NCBI RefSeq assembly: GCF_002242685.1
Contig: NZ_NBIM01000001.1
Span: 496,001 to 560,000 of the forward strand
Source: Oceanimonas doudoroffii
Lineage (GTDB): Bacteria; Pseudomonadota; Gammaproteobacteria; Enterobacterales; Aeromonadaceae
Length of the DNA: 64,000 bases
Direction: 5' to 3'
In this document: positions 48,303 through 58,205 of the stretch, piece after piece
Layout of the letters: each line of letters starts with the position of its first letter
Numbering within the stretch: position 1 is the first letter of the stretch
Notes under the pieces: generated by a model
What the model saw: only the letters and a program-made list of their open reading frames with translations
What the model was told of the DNA's origin: nothing
Database searches by the model: none
Position numbers and translations under genes: made by a program

Positions 48303-48326
48303 AAGGGCGGGCTGGTTCCCGCCCTT
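48303..48326 (+). terminator. Hairpin between sucB and sucC
   Basis: AAGGGCGGG / CCCGCCCTT, a 9-bp stem with a 6-base loop, followed by ATTATG and not a T-run. It probably tunes transcript level between sucAB and sucCD and may not fully terminate. Confidence 0.5.
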
Positions 48327-48364
48327 ATTATGCCCTGAACCCAACACAACAACGGAAACACAAC

Positions 48365-49531
<1,167 letters not shown>

Positions 49532-49535
49532 CAGC

Positions 49536-50408
49536 ATGAGCATTCTGATCAACAAAGACACCAAGGTCATCTGCCAGGGCTTCACCGGCGGTCAGGGTAC
49601 CTTCCACTCCGAGCAAGCCGTTGAGTACGGTACGCAAATGGTCGGCGGCGTGTCCCCGGGCAAGGGCGGCACCACCCATCTGGGTCTGCCGGTGTTCAAC
49701 ACCGTGCGCGAAGCCGTGGAAGCCACCGGCGCCACCGCTACCGTGATCTACGTACCGGCTGCCTTCTGCAAGGACGCCATTCTGGAAGCCATTGACGCCG
49801 GCATTGAGCTGATCGTGACCATCACCGAGGGCATTCCTACCCTTGACATGCTGGACGTGAAAGTGAAGCTGGACGAAGCCGGCGTGCGCATGATCGGCCC
49901 CAACTGCCCCGGCGTGATCACCCCCGACGAGTGCAAGATCGGCATCATGCCCGGCCATATTCACAAGAAGGGCAAGGTGGGCATCGTGTCCCGCTCCGGC
50001 ACCCTGACTTATGAAGCGGTCAAGCAGACCACCGACGAAGGCTTTGGCCAGTCCAGCTGTGTGGGCATCGGCGGCGACCCCATTCCCGGCTCCAACTTCA
50101 TCGATATTCTGAAGCTGTTCCAGGAAGATCCGGAAACCGAAGCCATCGTGATGATCGGTGAAATCGGCGGCACCGCCGAAGAAGAAGCCGCCGCCTTCAT
50201 CAAGGCCAACGTCACCAAGCCGGTGGTGTCCTACATTGCCGGTGTGACCGCCCCCCCGGGCAAGCGCATGGGCCATGCCGGCGCCATTATCTCCGGCGGC
50301 AAGGGCACCGCTGACGAAAAGTTTGCCGCCCTGCAGGACGCCGGTGTGAAAACCGTACGCTCCCTGGCCGACATCGGCTCCGCCCTGCGCGAAGTCACCG
50401 GCTGGTAA
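49536..50408 (+). CDS. sucD: Succinyl-CoA synthetase alpha subunit
   Basis: A 290-residue subunit (E. coli 289) that binds CoA and carries the phospho-His. [18 protein letters not shown] starts the Rossmann CoA domain; the phosphorylated His lies in [15 protein letters not shown]. It starts 4 bases after sucC and is followed by a terminator that closes the TCA operon. Confidence 0.98.
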   Translation: MSILINKDTKVICQGFTGGQGTFHSEQAVEYGTQMVGGVSPGKGGTTHLGLPVFNTVREAVEATGATATVIYVPAAFCKDAILEAIDAGIELIVTITEGIPTLDMLDVKVKLDEAGVRMIGPNCPGVITPDECKIGIMPGHIHKKGKVGIVSRSGTLTYEAVKQTTDEGFGQSSCVGIGGDPIPGSNFIDILKLFQEDPETEAIVMIGEIGGTAEEEAAAFIKANVTKPVVSYIAGVTAPPGKRMGHAGAIISGGKGTADEKFAALQDAGVKTVRSLADIGSALREVTGW

Positions 50409-50436
50409 AATGCCCTCAGCGACAGCGTGAAGCCAA

Positions 50437-50464
50437 ACAAGGAGCCGTAAGGCTCCTTTTTTTT
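50437..50464 (+). terminator. Rho-independent terminator of the sdh-suc operon
   Basis: AAGGAGCC-GTAA-GGCTCCTT with A-run before and eight T after, 28 bases past sucD. Confidence 0.93.
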
Positions 50465-50636
50465 GCCTGCCTGCGAGCGTTGCCTCATTCCTTTATTCTG
50501 TTACTTCCCTGAGTCCGTTGCACCTGTCACGCAACGGCCGCCGCTCATGGTGGAAACCGCCGGGGCAGTGAGCTTTGGTGAGCTTTCCGGCTGTGTATTT
50601 TGTTAGCATCGTCGGCTACCAACCCCAAGGGGGAAA

Positions 50637-52124
50637 GTGGCCCCGGTGCGGTTCATTATTGTCAGCATGGCGGTGTTTGCCATTGCCCTGATCGTGTCCA
50701 TGCTCGATGTGCGCACCAACAAGCTGGCCAGCTCCCTTGATGAGGCCAATAACGAGCTGATCAAGCTGGCGCTGCATGACAACCTGACCATGTTGCCAAA
50801 CCGTATTCTGCTCAATGATCGCATTGACCAGGCCATATATCGCGCCGAGCGCAAGAAGGGCGGGTTCGCGATTCTTTTTCTCGATCTGGATGGCTTCAAG
50901 GCCGTCAATGACATGCACGGCCATCATGTGGGTGATCTGCTGCTAAGGGAGATTGCCCACCGCCTGAGTGCGATCAAGCGTGAGGAAGACACCATCGCCA
51001 GGCTGGGCGGGGACGAGTTTGTCTTGCTGATGGAGCCGGATTCACCGGAAAACTCGGCGGTGCTGGCGCAGCGCCTGATCGACACCATTGAGCAACCCTG
51101 TGAAATCGCCAACCTGCTGTTGCATGTGTCGGTCAGTATCGGTATCGCCATTTATCCGCAGGACGGACACAGCGGACACGAGCTGATGGTTAACGCCGAC
51201 GCCGCCATGTATCACGTCAAAAAACAGGGTCGCAATGGCTATCGTTTCTTTGAACGCAGAATGAATGCCGAGGTGCACCTGCAGATGCAGCTCAAACAGG
51301 ATTTGCGCCGAGCCATTCAGCGTCACGAGTTTGTGCTGCATTATCAACCCAAGGTAAAGGCGCCGGATGGCCCTGTTTCGGGCATGGAGGCCCTGTTGCG
51401 CTGGCATCACCCCCAGCACGGTTTGTTGTCTCCGGATCGCTTTCTGCCCTTGGCGGAAAGCTCGGGCATGATCATCGAAATCGGCAACTGGGTACTTGAT
51501 CAGGCCTGCCGGCAGATGAAAGTCTGGAGTGAGCTTGGCCACGAAGAGCTGACCGTGGCGGTGAACTTGTCGACGGTGCAACTGGGCAGCAGCAGCCTGG
51601 TGAATGAGGTACGCCTGGCACTGGAGCGCCATGCACTGCCGCCGTCCCGGCTGGTTCTGGAAATTACCGAGTCCACGGCCATGGGCGATGCGGAGGAGAG
51701 CTTCAGTGTGTTGAACCGGTTGTCTGCGCTGGGCGTGTCCATTTCCATCGATGACTTCGGCTCCGGCTATTCCAGCCTGCTCTACCTCAAGCGGCTGCCG
51801 GCCAATGAGCTGAAAATAGACAGGGGATTTGTGCGGGAGCTGAAACGGGGCAGTGATGACGAAGCCATAGTTCGGGCCGTGATTGCCCTGGGAAAAACGC
51901 TCAATATGAAGGTGGTGGCCGAAGGAGTGGAAACCCGAGAGCAACAGGCATTGCTGGCCGAGCTCGGCTGCCATTCCCTGCAGGGCTATTTACTGGGCAG
52001 GCCTTCGGCCCCCGAGACGCTGGTGCTGGGTAATTCGGGATCAGGGGAGAGTGTCGGGGCGTTAGCGGCACCTTCTCATACCGTAACGGTTGTTAATCGG
52101 GAGGAGCAACCGGTTGCTGGATAA
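50637..52124 (+). CDS. GGDEF-EAL protein with one N-terminal membrane helix
   Basis: A 495-residue protein with one helix (residues 5-22), a GGDEF domain (about 45-207) and an EAL domain (about 215-480). GGDEF (124-128) is intact and an inhibitory RxxD site (R115-D118) lies five residues before it; EAL (251-253) and DDFGSGYSSL are intact, so both cyclase and phosphodiesterase activity are possible. The linker ASSLDEANNELIKLALHDNL is like that of MHYT-sensor cyclases, but no MHYT region is encoded: an in-frame TAG at 50604 blocks extension. GTG 50637 has AAGGGGG upstream. Precedes the kinase/regulator pair by 68 bases. Confidence 0.85.
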   Translation: MAPVRFIIVSMAVFAIALIVSMLDVRTNKLASSLDEANNELIKLALHDNLTMLPNRILLNDRIDQAIYRAERKKGGFAILFLDLDGFKAVNDMHGHHVGDLLLREIAHRLSAIKREEDTIARLGGDEFVLLMEPDSPENSAVLAQRLIDTIEQPCEIANLLLHVSVSIGIAIYPQDGHSGHELMVNADAAMYHVKKQGRNGYRFFERRMNAEVHLQMQLKQDLRRAIQRHEFVLHYQPKVKAPDGPVSGMEALLRWHHPQHGLLSPDRFLPLAESSGMIIEIGNWVLDQACRQMKVWSELGHEELTVAVNLSTVQLGSSSLVNEVRLALERHALPPSRLVLEITESTAMGDAEESFSVLNRLSALGVSISIDDFGSGYSSLLYLKRLPANELKIDRGFVRELKRGSDDEAIVRAVIALGKTLNMKVVAEGVETREQQALLAELGCHSLQGYLLGRPSAPETLVLGNSGSGESVGALAAPSHTVTVVNREEQPVAG

Positions 52125-52192
52125 CGCTTTTCTTTGCCTTTGGCGCTGGTTAGAATTCCTGCCCATTTTCATTCGGCAAGAAAGGATCCTTC

Positions 52193-54097
52193 ATGGCAAC
52201 GACGCCCTCGGCAGGTCGGCCGGGAAGACAATATTTGCCAGCGATATGGCGGCGAATATTGTTCGTTGTCATGCTGAGCTGCCCCTCTTTTTTTATTCAC
52301 GCCGAGGCGTCCTTTCACCAGGGTGACTGTGTCAACCTGTGTTACCAGATTGAACAACTCCATGTCGATTATTTGCCGACGGCCCCGCTTACTTTATCCC
52401 AAATAAGGGCGCTGCCGGCGTCTCCGCTAACATTGCCATGGTCGGCCGGCTTTACTTCGCAGCCGGCCTTTTTTCTTTTGACCTTGCACACCGAACGGGA
52501 TCATCTTCAACAGATTATTGAGGTGTCACCGACCTTTCTCGAAAAGGTAACGCTGCGCCCATTGCTTGCAAGGCCAGGGGCAAAGCACGAACAATATATT
52601 GAACAAACTCAGGGCCTCGATGTTGCCGCCGGCGGGCATCATCAGGTATTCAGGCACGCCGCCTTTGATGTACGCCTTGCTGGCGCAGGAGAGCACCATT
52701 TTTTGCTGACCCTGGACAGCCGTTCCGTCAAGGCCCTGCAGTTGTCGTTCTACACGCAGGAAGCCTATTACCAGAAAGACATTACTTCGGCCATTGGCTT
52801 TATGCTGCTGTATGGCTCCCTGGGCATGATGGTGCTGATTACGCTGCTGACCGGCCTGGTGCTGCGGGAAAGTGTGTATCTGGTGTATTCGCTTTATGTT
52901 CTGGCAAGCAGCTGCATTCATTTTATTGCGCAGGGCTGGGCGAAATACCTGGGATTCTGGTTTGAGTCGGTGCCTCAGCTGGATGTCATGGCATTGATGA
53001 TGATGCTTACCCTGGTGTCTGGCATTGAGCTGATCCGTATTACCAATCTTCATATTCATTACCCGCGGTTATGGCGATGGCTGCGCGCCGGCGGCCTGAT
53101 GATGGTCGCCGGGCTGCTGTGCCTGCTGTGGGCCGGTCATTACTCCCTGGTGTCGGCCAGTCTGCAGGTTGTCTTTCTGCTGCTAATCCTCTTTATGACC
53201 TTGATGACGGCCGTGCTTTCTTTTAAGGGGGAAAGGGCGGCGCAAATATATCTGCTGGCCTTTGTGGCGCACAATGTTTCCTCGGTGATTCGAATTCTGG
53301 CCAGTTTTGGTGTGGTGTCACTGGGAGCCTTTTCGCTGTTTGCAATCAATGTCACCATCGTGATCCATGCTTTGCTTATTTATCTGGCGGTACTGGCCCG
53401 CGTAAAGCACTTGAAGGCGGACTCCGCCCGCCTTGAAAAAATGGATATCAAACTGAAATTTGAGATGCGGTTGCGAGAACTGCAGGCCCGTTTTTTCAAG
53501 TTGCTGACGCATGATTTCAGGATGCCGGTCAGCGTTATCGGCCACGCGCTGGAACAAGACGATGCGGGCAAGCCCGAAAGCATGCGCGTGATTCGGCATC
53601 AGTTTTTTCGGCTGGAACAGCTGATCGATCAATATGTCGATATGCATTTCAAACTCGATGTCGCCAGGGATGACGGTGCACCAACGGATATTGCCGATGT
53701 CCTTGGGGCCGTGGTTGCCCATTATCAGTTTGCCAGCGACCGTCATGAAATAAGCCTGACGCCGGTTTCCGCGCTGCCCTGTCGCCTCAATGCCGGCATA
53801 ATGGAAATGATCGTCGGCAACCTGATCAGTAACGTCATCAGGCATGCCCCTGAGGGCACCCATTGCGAGGTCAGTGGCTGGCAGGAAAAGGACCAGTTGT
53901 TGATTCAGGTATGTGACGACGGGCCGGGCATTCAACGACTCAACAAGGGGGTGGGCCTGACCCTGACATGGGAAGCGGTGGAATCTCTTGACGGGCAGAT
54001 TGAATTTTTTATTCCCCTGACAGCGGCAATACCTTTGTGCTGCGGTTTTGTGAGGCTATCGTCACAAACAACCTGTCTCAATCGGAACAGCCAATGA
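52193..54097 (+). CDS. 7TM sensor histidine kinase, 3' end frameshifted
   Basis: A hybrid of signal peptide (about 17-38), periplasmic 7TMR-DISM extracellular domain (about 45-190), seven-helix region (about 200-400) and a kinase core. H box LTHDFRMPVSVIG has phospho-acceptor H440; N box GNLISNVIRHAP, G1 CDDGPGIQ and KGVGLTLTW are present. In the T6 run at 54005-54010 the frame goes wrong: the annotated tail is Cys-rich and atypical, while adding one T gives FYSPDSGNTFVLRF, a normal HATPase end, stopping at 54112-54114, 24 bases before the response regulator. So the gene carries a 1-base deletion, or there is a sequencing error. The last ATP-domain strand is lost in the frame as read. Confidence 0.85.
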   Translation: MATTPSAGRPGRQYLPAIWRRILFVVMLSCPSFFIHAEASFHQGDCVNLCYQIEQLHVDYLPTAPLTLSQIRALPASPLTLPWSAGFTSQPAFFLLTLHTERDHLQQIIEVSPTFLEKVTLRPLLARPGAKHEQYIEQTQGLDVAAGGHHQVFRHAAFDVRLAGAGEHHFLLTLDSRSVKALQLSFYTQEAYYQKDITSAIGFMLLYGSLGMMVLITLLTGLVLRESVYLVYSLYVLASSCIHFIAQGWAKYLGFWFESVPQLDVMALMMMLTLVSGIELIRITNLHIHYPRLWRWLRAGGLMMVAGLLCLLWAGHYSLVSASLQVVFLLLILFMTLMTAVLSFKGERAAQIYLLAFVAHNVSSVIRILASFGVVSLGAFSLFAINVTIVIHALLIYLAVLARVKHLKADSARLEKMDIKLKFEMRLRELQARFFKLLTHDFRMPVSVIGHALEQDDAGKPESMRVIRHQFFRLEQLIDQYVDMHFKLDVARDDGAPTDIADVLGAVVAHYQFASDRHEISLTPVSALPCRLNAGIMEMIVGNLISNVIRHAPEGTHCEVSGWQEKDQLLIQVCDDGPGIQRLNKGVGLTLTWEAVESLDGQIEFFIPLTAAIPLCCGFVRLSSQTTCLNRNSQ

Positions 54098-54138
54098 TAG
54101 GATCCGTTACCTGAATCAGGTCCATTTCGGCGGATACC

Positions 54139-54819
54139 ATGAATATACTGGTTGTTGAAGACGACGCAGACTGGAGCCAGATCCTGAGTGATACGCTGGA
54201 AGCGGCCGGCTACGCCGTATCAGTCTGTCATTCCTTGCAGGCCTTGTGGCACAACCTCAATCATGTCACGCCCCATGCCATTGTGCTGGATGCCCGGCTA
54301 CCCGACGGCTGCGGCATTGAGGCGCTTACGGCGATCAGAAGGCGTTTGCCGTTTACCGGCATCATCATGCTAACCGGCATGGTGCAGCGCCAGTTTCGCG
54401 TAAAGGGCTTACTGGACGGGGCGGATTGCTACCTGACCAAACCCGTGATGGCCGATGAAGTGCTGGCCAATTTGTGTGCCGTGCTGCGGCGGTCATCCGT
54501 TACTCCGAAGACGGAAAACATGCCGGCGCTGTCCATCGGCCGCCAGTGCCTGTTCGTGCCCGACGGTGGCGAAATCGCCCTCACACCCCAGGAGTTCAGC
54601 GTGCTCAGGGAGCTAATACGGCAACCCTTGAATCCGGTCAGCAAGGGGCACCTGATAGCTTCGCTTGGCTACAGCGATTACGAATACGACGGCCACCGGC
54701 TGGAAACCCTGATGTATCGCCTCAGGCGCAAGCTGAAGCGCATTGGCAGCGAGCTCAGCATCAAGGCCATTTATGGCAAGGGCTATCATATCAATCTGCC
54801 GGTGACCTTGGTGGCCTGA
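54139..54819 (+). CDS. OmpR-family response regulator
   Basis: A 226-residue regulator. Receiver domain with acidic pocket VVEDD (5-9), phospho-acceptor D51 (LDARLP), T79 and K101 (TKPV), followed by a winged-helix DNA-binding domain (about 130-222, LTPQEFSVLREL and YGKGYHIN). It follows the kinase in the same direction and is its cognate partner by position. The targets are unknown. Confidence 0.9.
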   Translation: MNILVVEDDADWSQILSDTLEAAGYAVSVCHSLQALWHNLNHVTPHAIVLDARLPDGCGIEALTAIRRRLPFTGIIMLTGMVQRQFRVKGLLDGADCYLTKPVMADEVLANLCAVLRRSSVTPKTENMPALSIGRQCLFVPDGGEIALTPQEFSVLRELIRQPLNPVSKGHLIASLGYSDYEYDGHRLETLMYRLRRKLKRIGSELSIKAIYGKGYHINLPVTLVA

Positions 54820-54828
54820 GCACCGACG

Positions 54829-56979
54829 TCAGCCCAGCCGCCAGCTGTGGTAGCGGGCCAGCCAGGCCAGCAGCTGCTCGGGGGCATGGGCCCGTTTCCA
54901 CTCGCCGGCGGCATACTTGTTGGCTTCTGCCAGGGTGGGGTAGACGTGAATGGTACCCAGTATTTTGTTGAGGCCAAGGTTGTGCTTCATGGCGAGCACG
55001 TATTCCGCCAGCAGCTCACCGGCGTGTTCGGCCACTATGGTCACGCCCAGAATGCGGTCCCGGCCGGGCTCGGTGAGCACCTTGATAAAGCCCCGCTCGG
55101 CGCCGTCGGTAATGGCCCTGTCGAGCTCCTCCAGGTCAAAGCGGGTGACGTCAAAGGCCAGGCCTCGTTGCTTGGCCTCTTGCTCATTCAGGCCCACCCG
55201 GGCCACCTCCGGATCGACAAAGGTACACCAGGGAATAACCCGGTAATCCACGGCAAAGCGTTTGAACTGGCCAAACAGGGCGTTCACGCTGGCATACCAG
55301 GCCATGTGGGCGGCGGTGTGGGTAAACTGATAGGGGCCGGCCACATCGCCGGCGGCGTAAATATTGGGATACAGGGTTTCCAGGTATTCATTGGTGTCTA
55401 TGGTGCGCTCGGCGGGAATGCCCAGTTCCTGCAGGCCGTACCCCGCCAGCCGGGCGCGGCGGCCCAGGGCCAGCAGCAGTGTGTCGGCATCAATCTCGAT
55501 GGCACTGTCGTCCTGCCGAGCATGCAGCCGCATTCCGGTACCATTGGTTTCAACATGGTCCACATCACATCCGGTCAGCACCTGCACGCCGTCGGCGACA
55601 AGGGCACGTTTTACCCAGTCGCTCACTTCCGAGTCTTCCTTTGGTATCAGCCGCGCATTGCGCTGCACCAGGACAACCCTTGAGCCCAGTCGGGCAAAGG
55701 CCTGGGCCAGTTCGCAGCCGATGGGGCCGCCGCCCAGCACCAGCAGCCGCGCCGGTGGCGTTTCCCGCTCACGCATGGCCTGCCACAGGGTATCGCTGGT
55801 GAGGTAGTTCACCTCTTTCAGGCCCGGCAGGTTTGGCACCAGCGGCTCGGCGCCGGCGGCGATAATGATGCTGCGGCTGCTGAGCCGCTGCGTCTGGCCT
55901 TCGGCGGTGATGATTTCCACCGTCCAGGGGTCGACCAGCCTGCCGTAGCCTTTGACCACCTCCACGCCAAGAGCGGTATATCGCTCCACGCTGTCGTGAG
56001 GCGCCACCTTGTCGATAATGCGCCCAACGCGGGCCATGACTCGTGTAAAGCTGAAACTGGGCTCGCCGGCGTTCAGGCCGTAACGGTCGGCATGGCGCAG
56101 CTGGTGGGCCACTCGTGCGCTTTTTATCAACGCCTTGCTGGGCACGCAGCCGGTGTTGAGGCAATCACCGCCCATGTCGCCGGCTTCAATCAGGGTGACC
56201 CTGGCCTTGACCGCGGCGGCGATATAGGCGCTGACCAGGCCGGCGGCACCGGCACCGATGACGATCAGGTTGCGATCGAAGCGCCGGGGTGGGGTATGGC
56301 CTTTCAGGGCCCGGTGGCGCCGTACCCGTTGTAGCACCAGACGGGCCAGCCAGGGGAACAGCCCCAGCAGGGCAAAGGATCCCAGCAGCATGGGCGAGAG
56401 AATGTCGCCGGGCTGCTCAATGGCGGCCAGCTGGGTCCCGGCATTCACATACACCAGGGTGCCGGGCAACATGCCGAGCTGGCTGACCCAGTAAAAGGTG
56501 CGAATGGCCAGGGGGGTGAGCCCCATTACCAGGTTGATCACAAAAAATGGAAACACCGGCACCAGCCTGAGGGTAAAAAGGTAAAAGGCACCGTCTTTTT
56601 CAATGCCTCTGTTGATGGCCTGTAGCCGGTTGCCAAAGCGTCCCTGCACCTGTTCACGCAACAGAAAGCGTGCCACCAGAAAAGCCAGGGTGGCGCCGAG
56701 GCTGGAGGCGAACGATACCAGCACCAGCCCCTCAACAATACCGAACAGGGCACCGGCAGCCAGGGTCATGACGGCGGCGCCGGGCAGTGATAACGCCGCC
56801 ATCAGCACATAGAGCAGGAAAAAGCCGCCGGCCATCAGCCAGGGTGATTCGGCACGCACGCCGGCAATGGCGGCCTGGTGTTGCTTGAGCGCATCCAGGG
56901 TGAGCCAGCGATCCAGATCCAGGATGAAAAAGGCGAGTATCAGCAGCACAACCAGTGCCAGCAACAGTATTTTTTTCAT
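54829..56979 (-). CDS. TVP38/TMEM64 - flavoprotein disulfide reductase fusion
   Basis: A 716-residue two-part protein. The N-terminal part (about 1-220) is a TVP38/TMEM64 (DedA-like) membrane domain with LSLPGAAVMTLAAGALFG and the re-entrant RLVPVFPFFVINLVMGLTP. The C-terminal part (about 235-716) is a pyridine-nucleotide disulfide reductase with FAD motif GAGAAG (242-247), the redox pair C273/C278 in GGDCLNTGCVPSK, an NAD motif LGGGPIGCELAQAF and a dimerization domain. Similar to mercuric/dihydrolipoyl reductase-like proteins. The N-terminal domain could anchor the enzyme to lipid or membrane. Divergent from the RND pump. Substrate unknown. Confidence 0.85.
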   Translation of the reverse strand: MKKILLLALVVLLILAFFILDLDRWLTLDALKQHQAAIAGVRAESPWLMAGGFFLLYVLMAALSLPGAAVMTLAAGALFGIVEGLVLVSFASSLGATLAFLVARFLLREQVQGRFGNRLQAINRGIEKDGAFYLFTLRLVPVFPFFVINLVMGLTPLAIRTFYWVSQLGMLPGTLVYVNAGTQLAAIEQPGDILSPMLLGSFALLGLFPWLARLVLQRVRRHRALKGHTPPRRFDRNLIVIGAGAAGLVSAYIAAAVKARVTLIEAGDMGGDCLNTGCVPSKALIKSARVAHQLRHADRYGLNAGEPSFSFTRVMARVGRIIDKVAPHDSVERYTALGVEVVKGYGRLVDPWTVEIITAEGQTQRLSSRSIIIAAGAEPLVPNLPGLKEVNYLTSDTLWQAMRERETPPARLLVLGGGPIGCELAQAFARLGSRVVLVQRNARLIPKEDSEVSDWVKRALVADGVQVLTGCDVDHVETNGTGMRLHARQDDSAIEIDADTLLLALGRRARLAGYGLQELGIPAERTIDTNEYLETLYPNIYAAGDVAGPYQFTHTAAHMAWYASVNALFGQFKRFAVDYRVIPWCTFVDPEVARVGLNEQEAKQRGLAFDVTRFDLEELDRAITDGAERGFIKVLTEPGRDRILGVTIVAEHAGELLAEYVLAMKHNLGLNKILGTIHVYPTLAEANKYAAGEWKRAHAPEQLLAWLARYHSWRLG

Positions 56980-57080
56980 GGTTGGATTTCCTTAAGCCCG
57001 TTTACCGTTCAGTCGAAGCGGAGGGCCGAATTCTTACGGCTAGACTTGATACTAGTCGTTTGTTTTACCGGGGAGAGATC

Positions 57081-58205
57081 ATGCGCACACGCCTAGCCTG
57101 GAGTCTGGCCGGCCTGCTGGCGCTGTTGCCCATCGCCGGCCTGCTGGTGCTGATCAAACTCGCCCAGTTCGGTGCCATGGCCGAGGTCGCCGAAAACATG
57201 GTGATACCGCCGGAGCGGGTCACCGCCATGGCGGTGCGCGAGCATCAATGGCAGCCGCAGGTAACGGCGGTGGGCACGGTGTCGACGCTGCAGGGGGCGG
57301 TGCTGCGCACCGAGGCCGAGGGCGTGGTGGCCGAGGTGGCCTTTGCCCCGGGGGCCAGGGTTGAGGCCGGTGAGGTGTTGCTGCGCCTGAATGACGACAT
57401 TGAACGGGCGCAGCTGCAGGAGGCCGCCGCCGCCGCCGAGCTGGCGCGACTGTCGTTGCGCCGGGCCCGGGCGCTGCGGCAAAGCGGCAGCCTGGCCCAG
57501 GGGGAGCTCGACGAGGCCGAAAGCCGTTACCGCCAGGCCCGCGCCCGCCAACGGCTGATCGAGGCGCAGATTGCCAAAAAAATGCTGCGTGCGCCCTTTG
57601 CCGGCCGGCTCGGCATTCGCCGCACCAGCCCCGGCCAGTTTCTCGACAAGGGCACTCCTGTGGTGTCGTTGCAACGCCTGGATTCGGTACTGGTGGACTT
57701 TTCCCTGCCGCAGCAGCGTCTGGCGGGGCTGCGCATCGGGCTGCCGGTGGCGATCACCGCCGATGCCTGGCCCGGCATGACCTTTGAAGGCAAGGTCAGC
57801 GCCTTTGATCCCGAACTGGATGCCGTCAGTCGCAGCGTGCGGGTGCAGGCCAGCCTGAGCAATCCCGATGAGCGTTTGCGTCCGGGCATGTTCGTGCAGC
57901 TGACCATGGCCCAGCCGCCGGTGCAGTCACTCCTGCTGGTGCCGCTTACGGCGGTGATCCACGGTCCCGAGGGCGATGCGGTGCTGGTGATTGAACGCGG
58001 CGACGGCGATGGGGCTGTGCTGCGCCACCAGCCGGTGCGGCTGGGACGGCGGCTGGGGGATTTTGTGGCGGTGAGCGAGGGGGTCAGCGCCGGCGAGCAG
58101 GTGGTGTCATCCGGTGTGTTCAAGCTGTTCCCCGGCATGGCGGTGGAAGTCGACAACCGGCTGGCGCCGGACTTCTCCCTTGATCCGCAACCGGACAACA
58201 GCTGA
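57081..58205 (+). CDS. RND efflux periplasmic adaptor subunit
   Basis: A 374-residue membrane-fusion protein. N-terminal anchor (about 8-28), biotinyl-lipoyl hairpin halves (VLRTEAEGVVAEVAFAPGA and later KMLRAPFAGRLGIRRTSPGQ) separated by a coiled-coil hairpin (about 105-155), then beta-barrel and membrane-proximal domains. ATG 57081 has GGGGAGAG upstream. Stop overlaps the permease start by one base, so they form one unit. No outer-membrane TolC-type gene is adjacent; the pump must use one from elsewhere. Confidence 0.92.
   Translation: MRTRLAWSLAGLLALLPIAGLLVLIKLAQFGAMAEVAENMVIPPERVTAMAVREHQWQPQVTAVGTVSTLQGAVLRTEAEGVVAEVAFAPGARVEAGEVLLRLNDDIERAQLQEAAAAAELARLSLRRARALRQSGSLAQGELDEAESRYRQARARQRLIEAQIAKKMLRAPFAGRLGIRRTSPGQFLDKGTPVVSLQRLDSVLVDFSLPQQRLAGLRIGLPVAITADAWPGMTFEGKVSAFDPELDAVSRSVRVQASLSNPDERLRPGMFVQLTMAQPPVQSLLLVPLTAVIHGPEGDAVLVIERGDGDGAVLRHQPVRLGRRLGDFVAVSEGVSAGEQVVSSGVFKLFPGMAVEVDNRLAPDFSLDPQPDNS

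Noticed and set aside
50465..50636. Remnant of an MHYT sensor domain upstream of the GGDEF-EAL gene
   Set aside because: The region is short, its frames contain no recognisable MHYT motif, and a TAG at 50604 is in frame, so there is no trace of the domain.
53995..54020. Programmed -1 frameshift to restore the kinase C terminus
   Set aside because: The T-run is out of phase for an X XXY YYZ slippery site: the P-site codon would have to re-pair TTT on ATT. A simple deletion or sequencing error is more likely.
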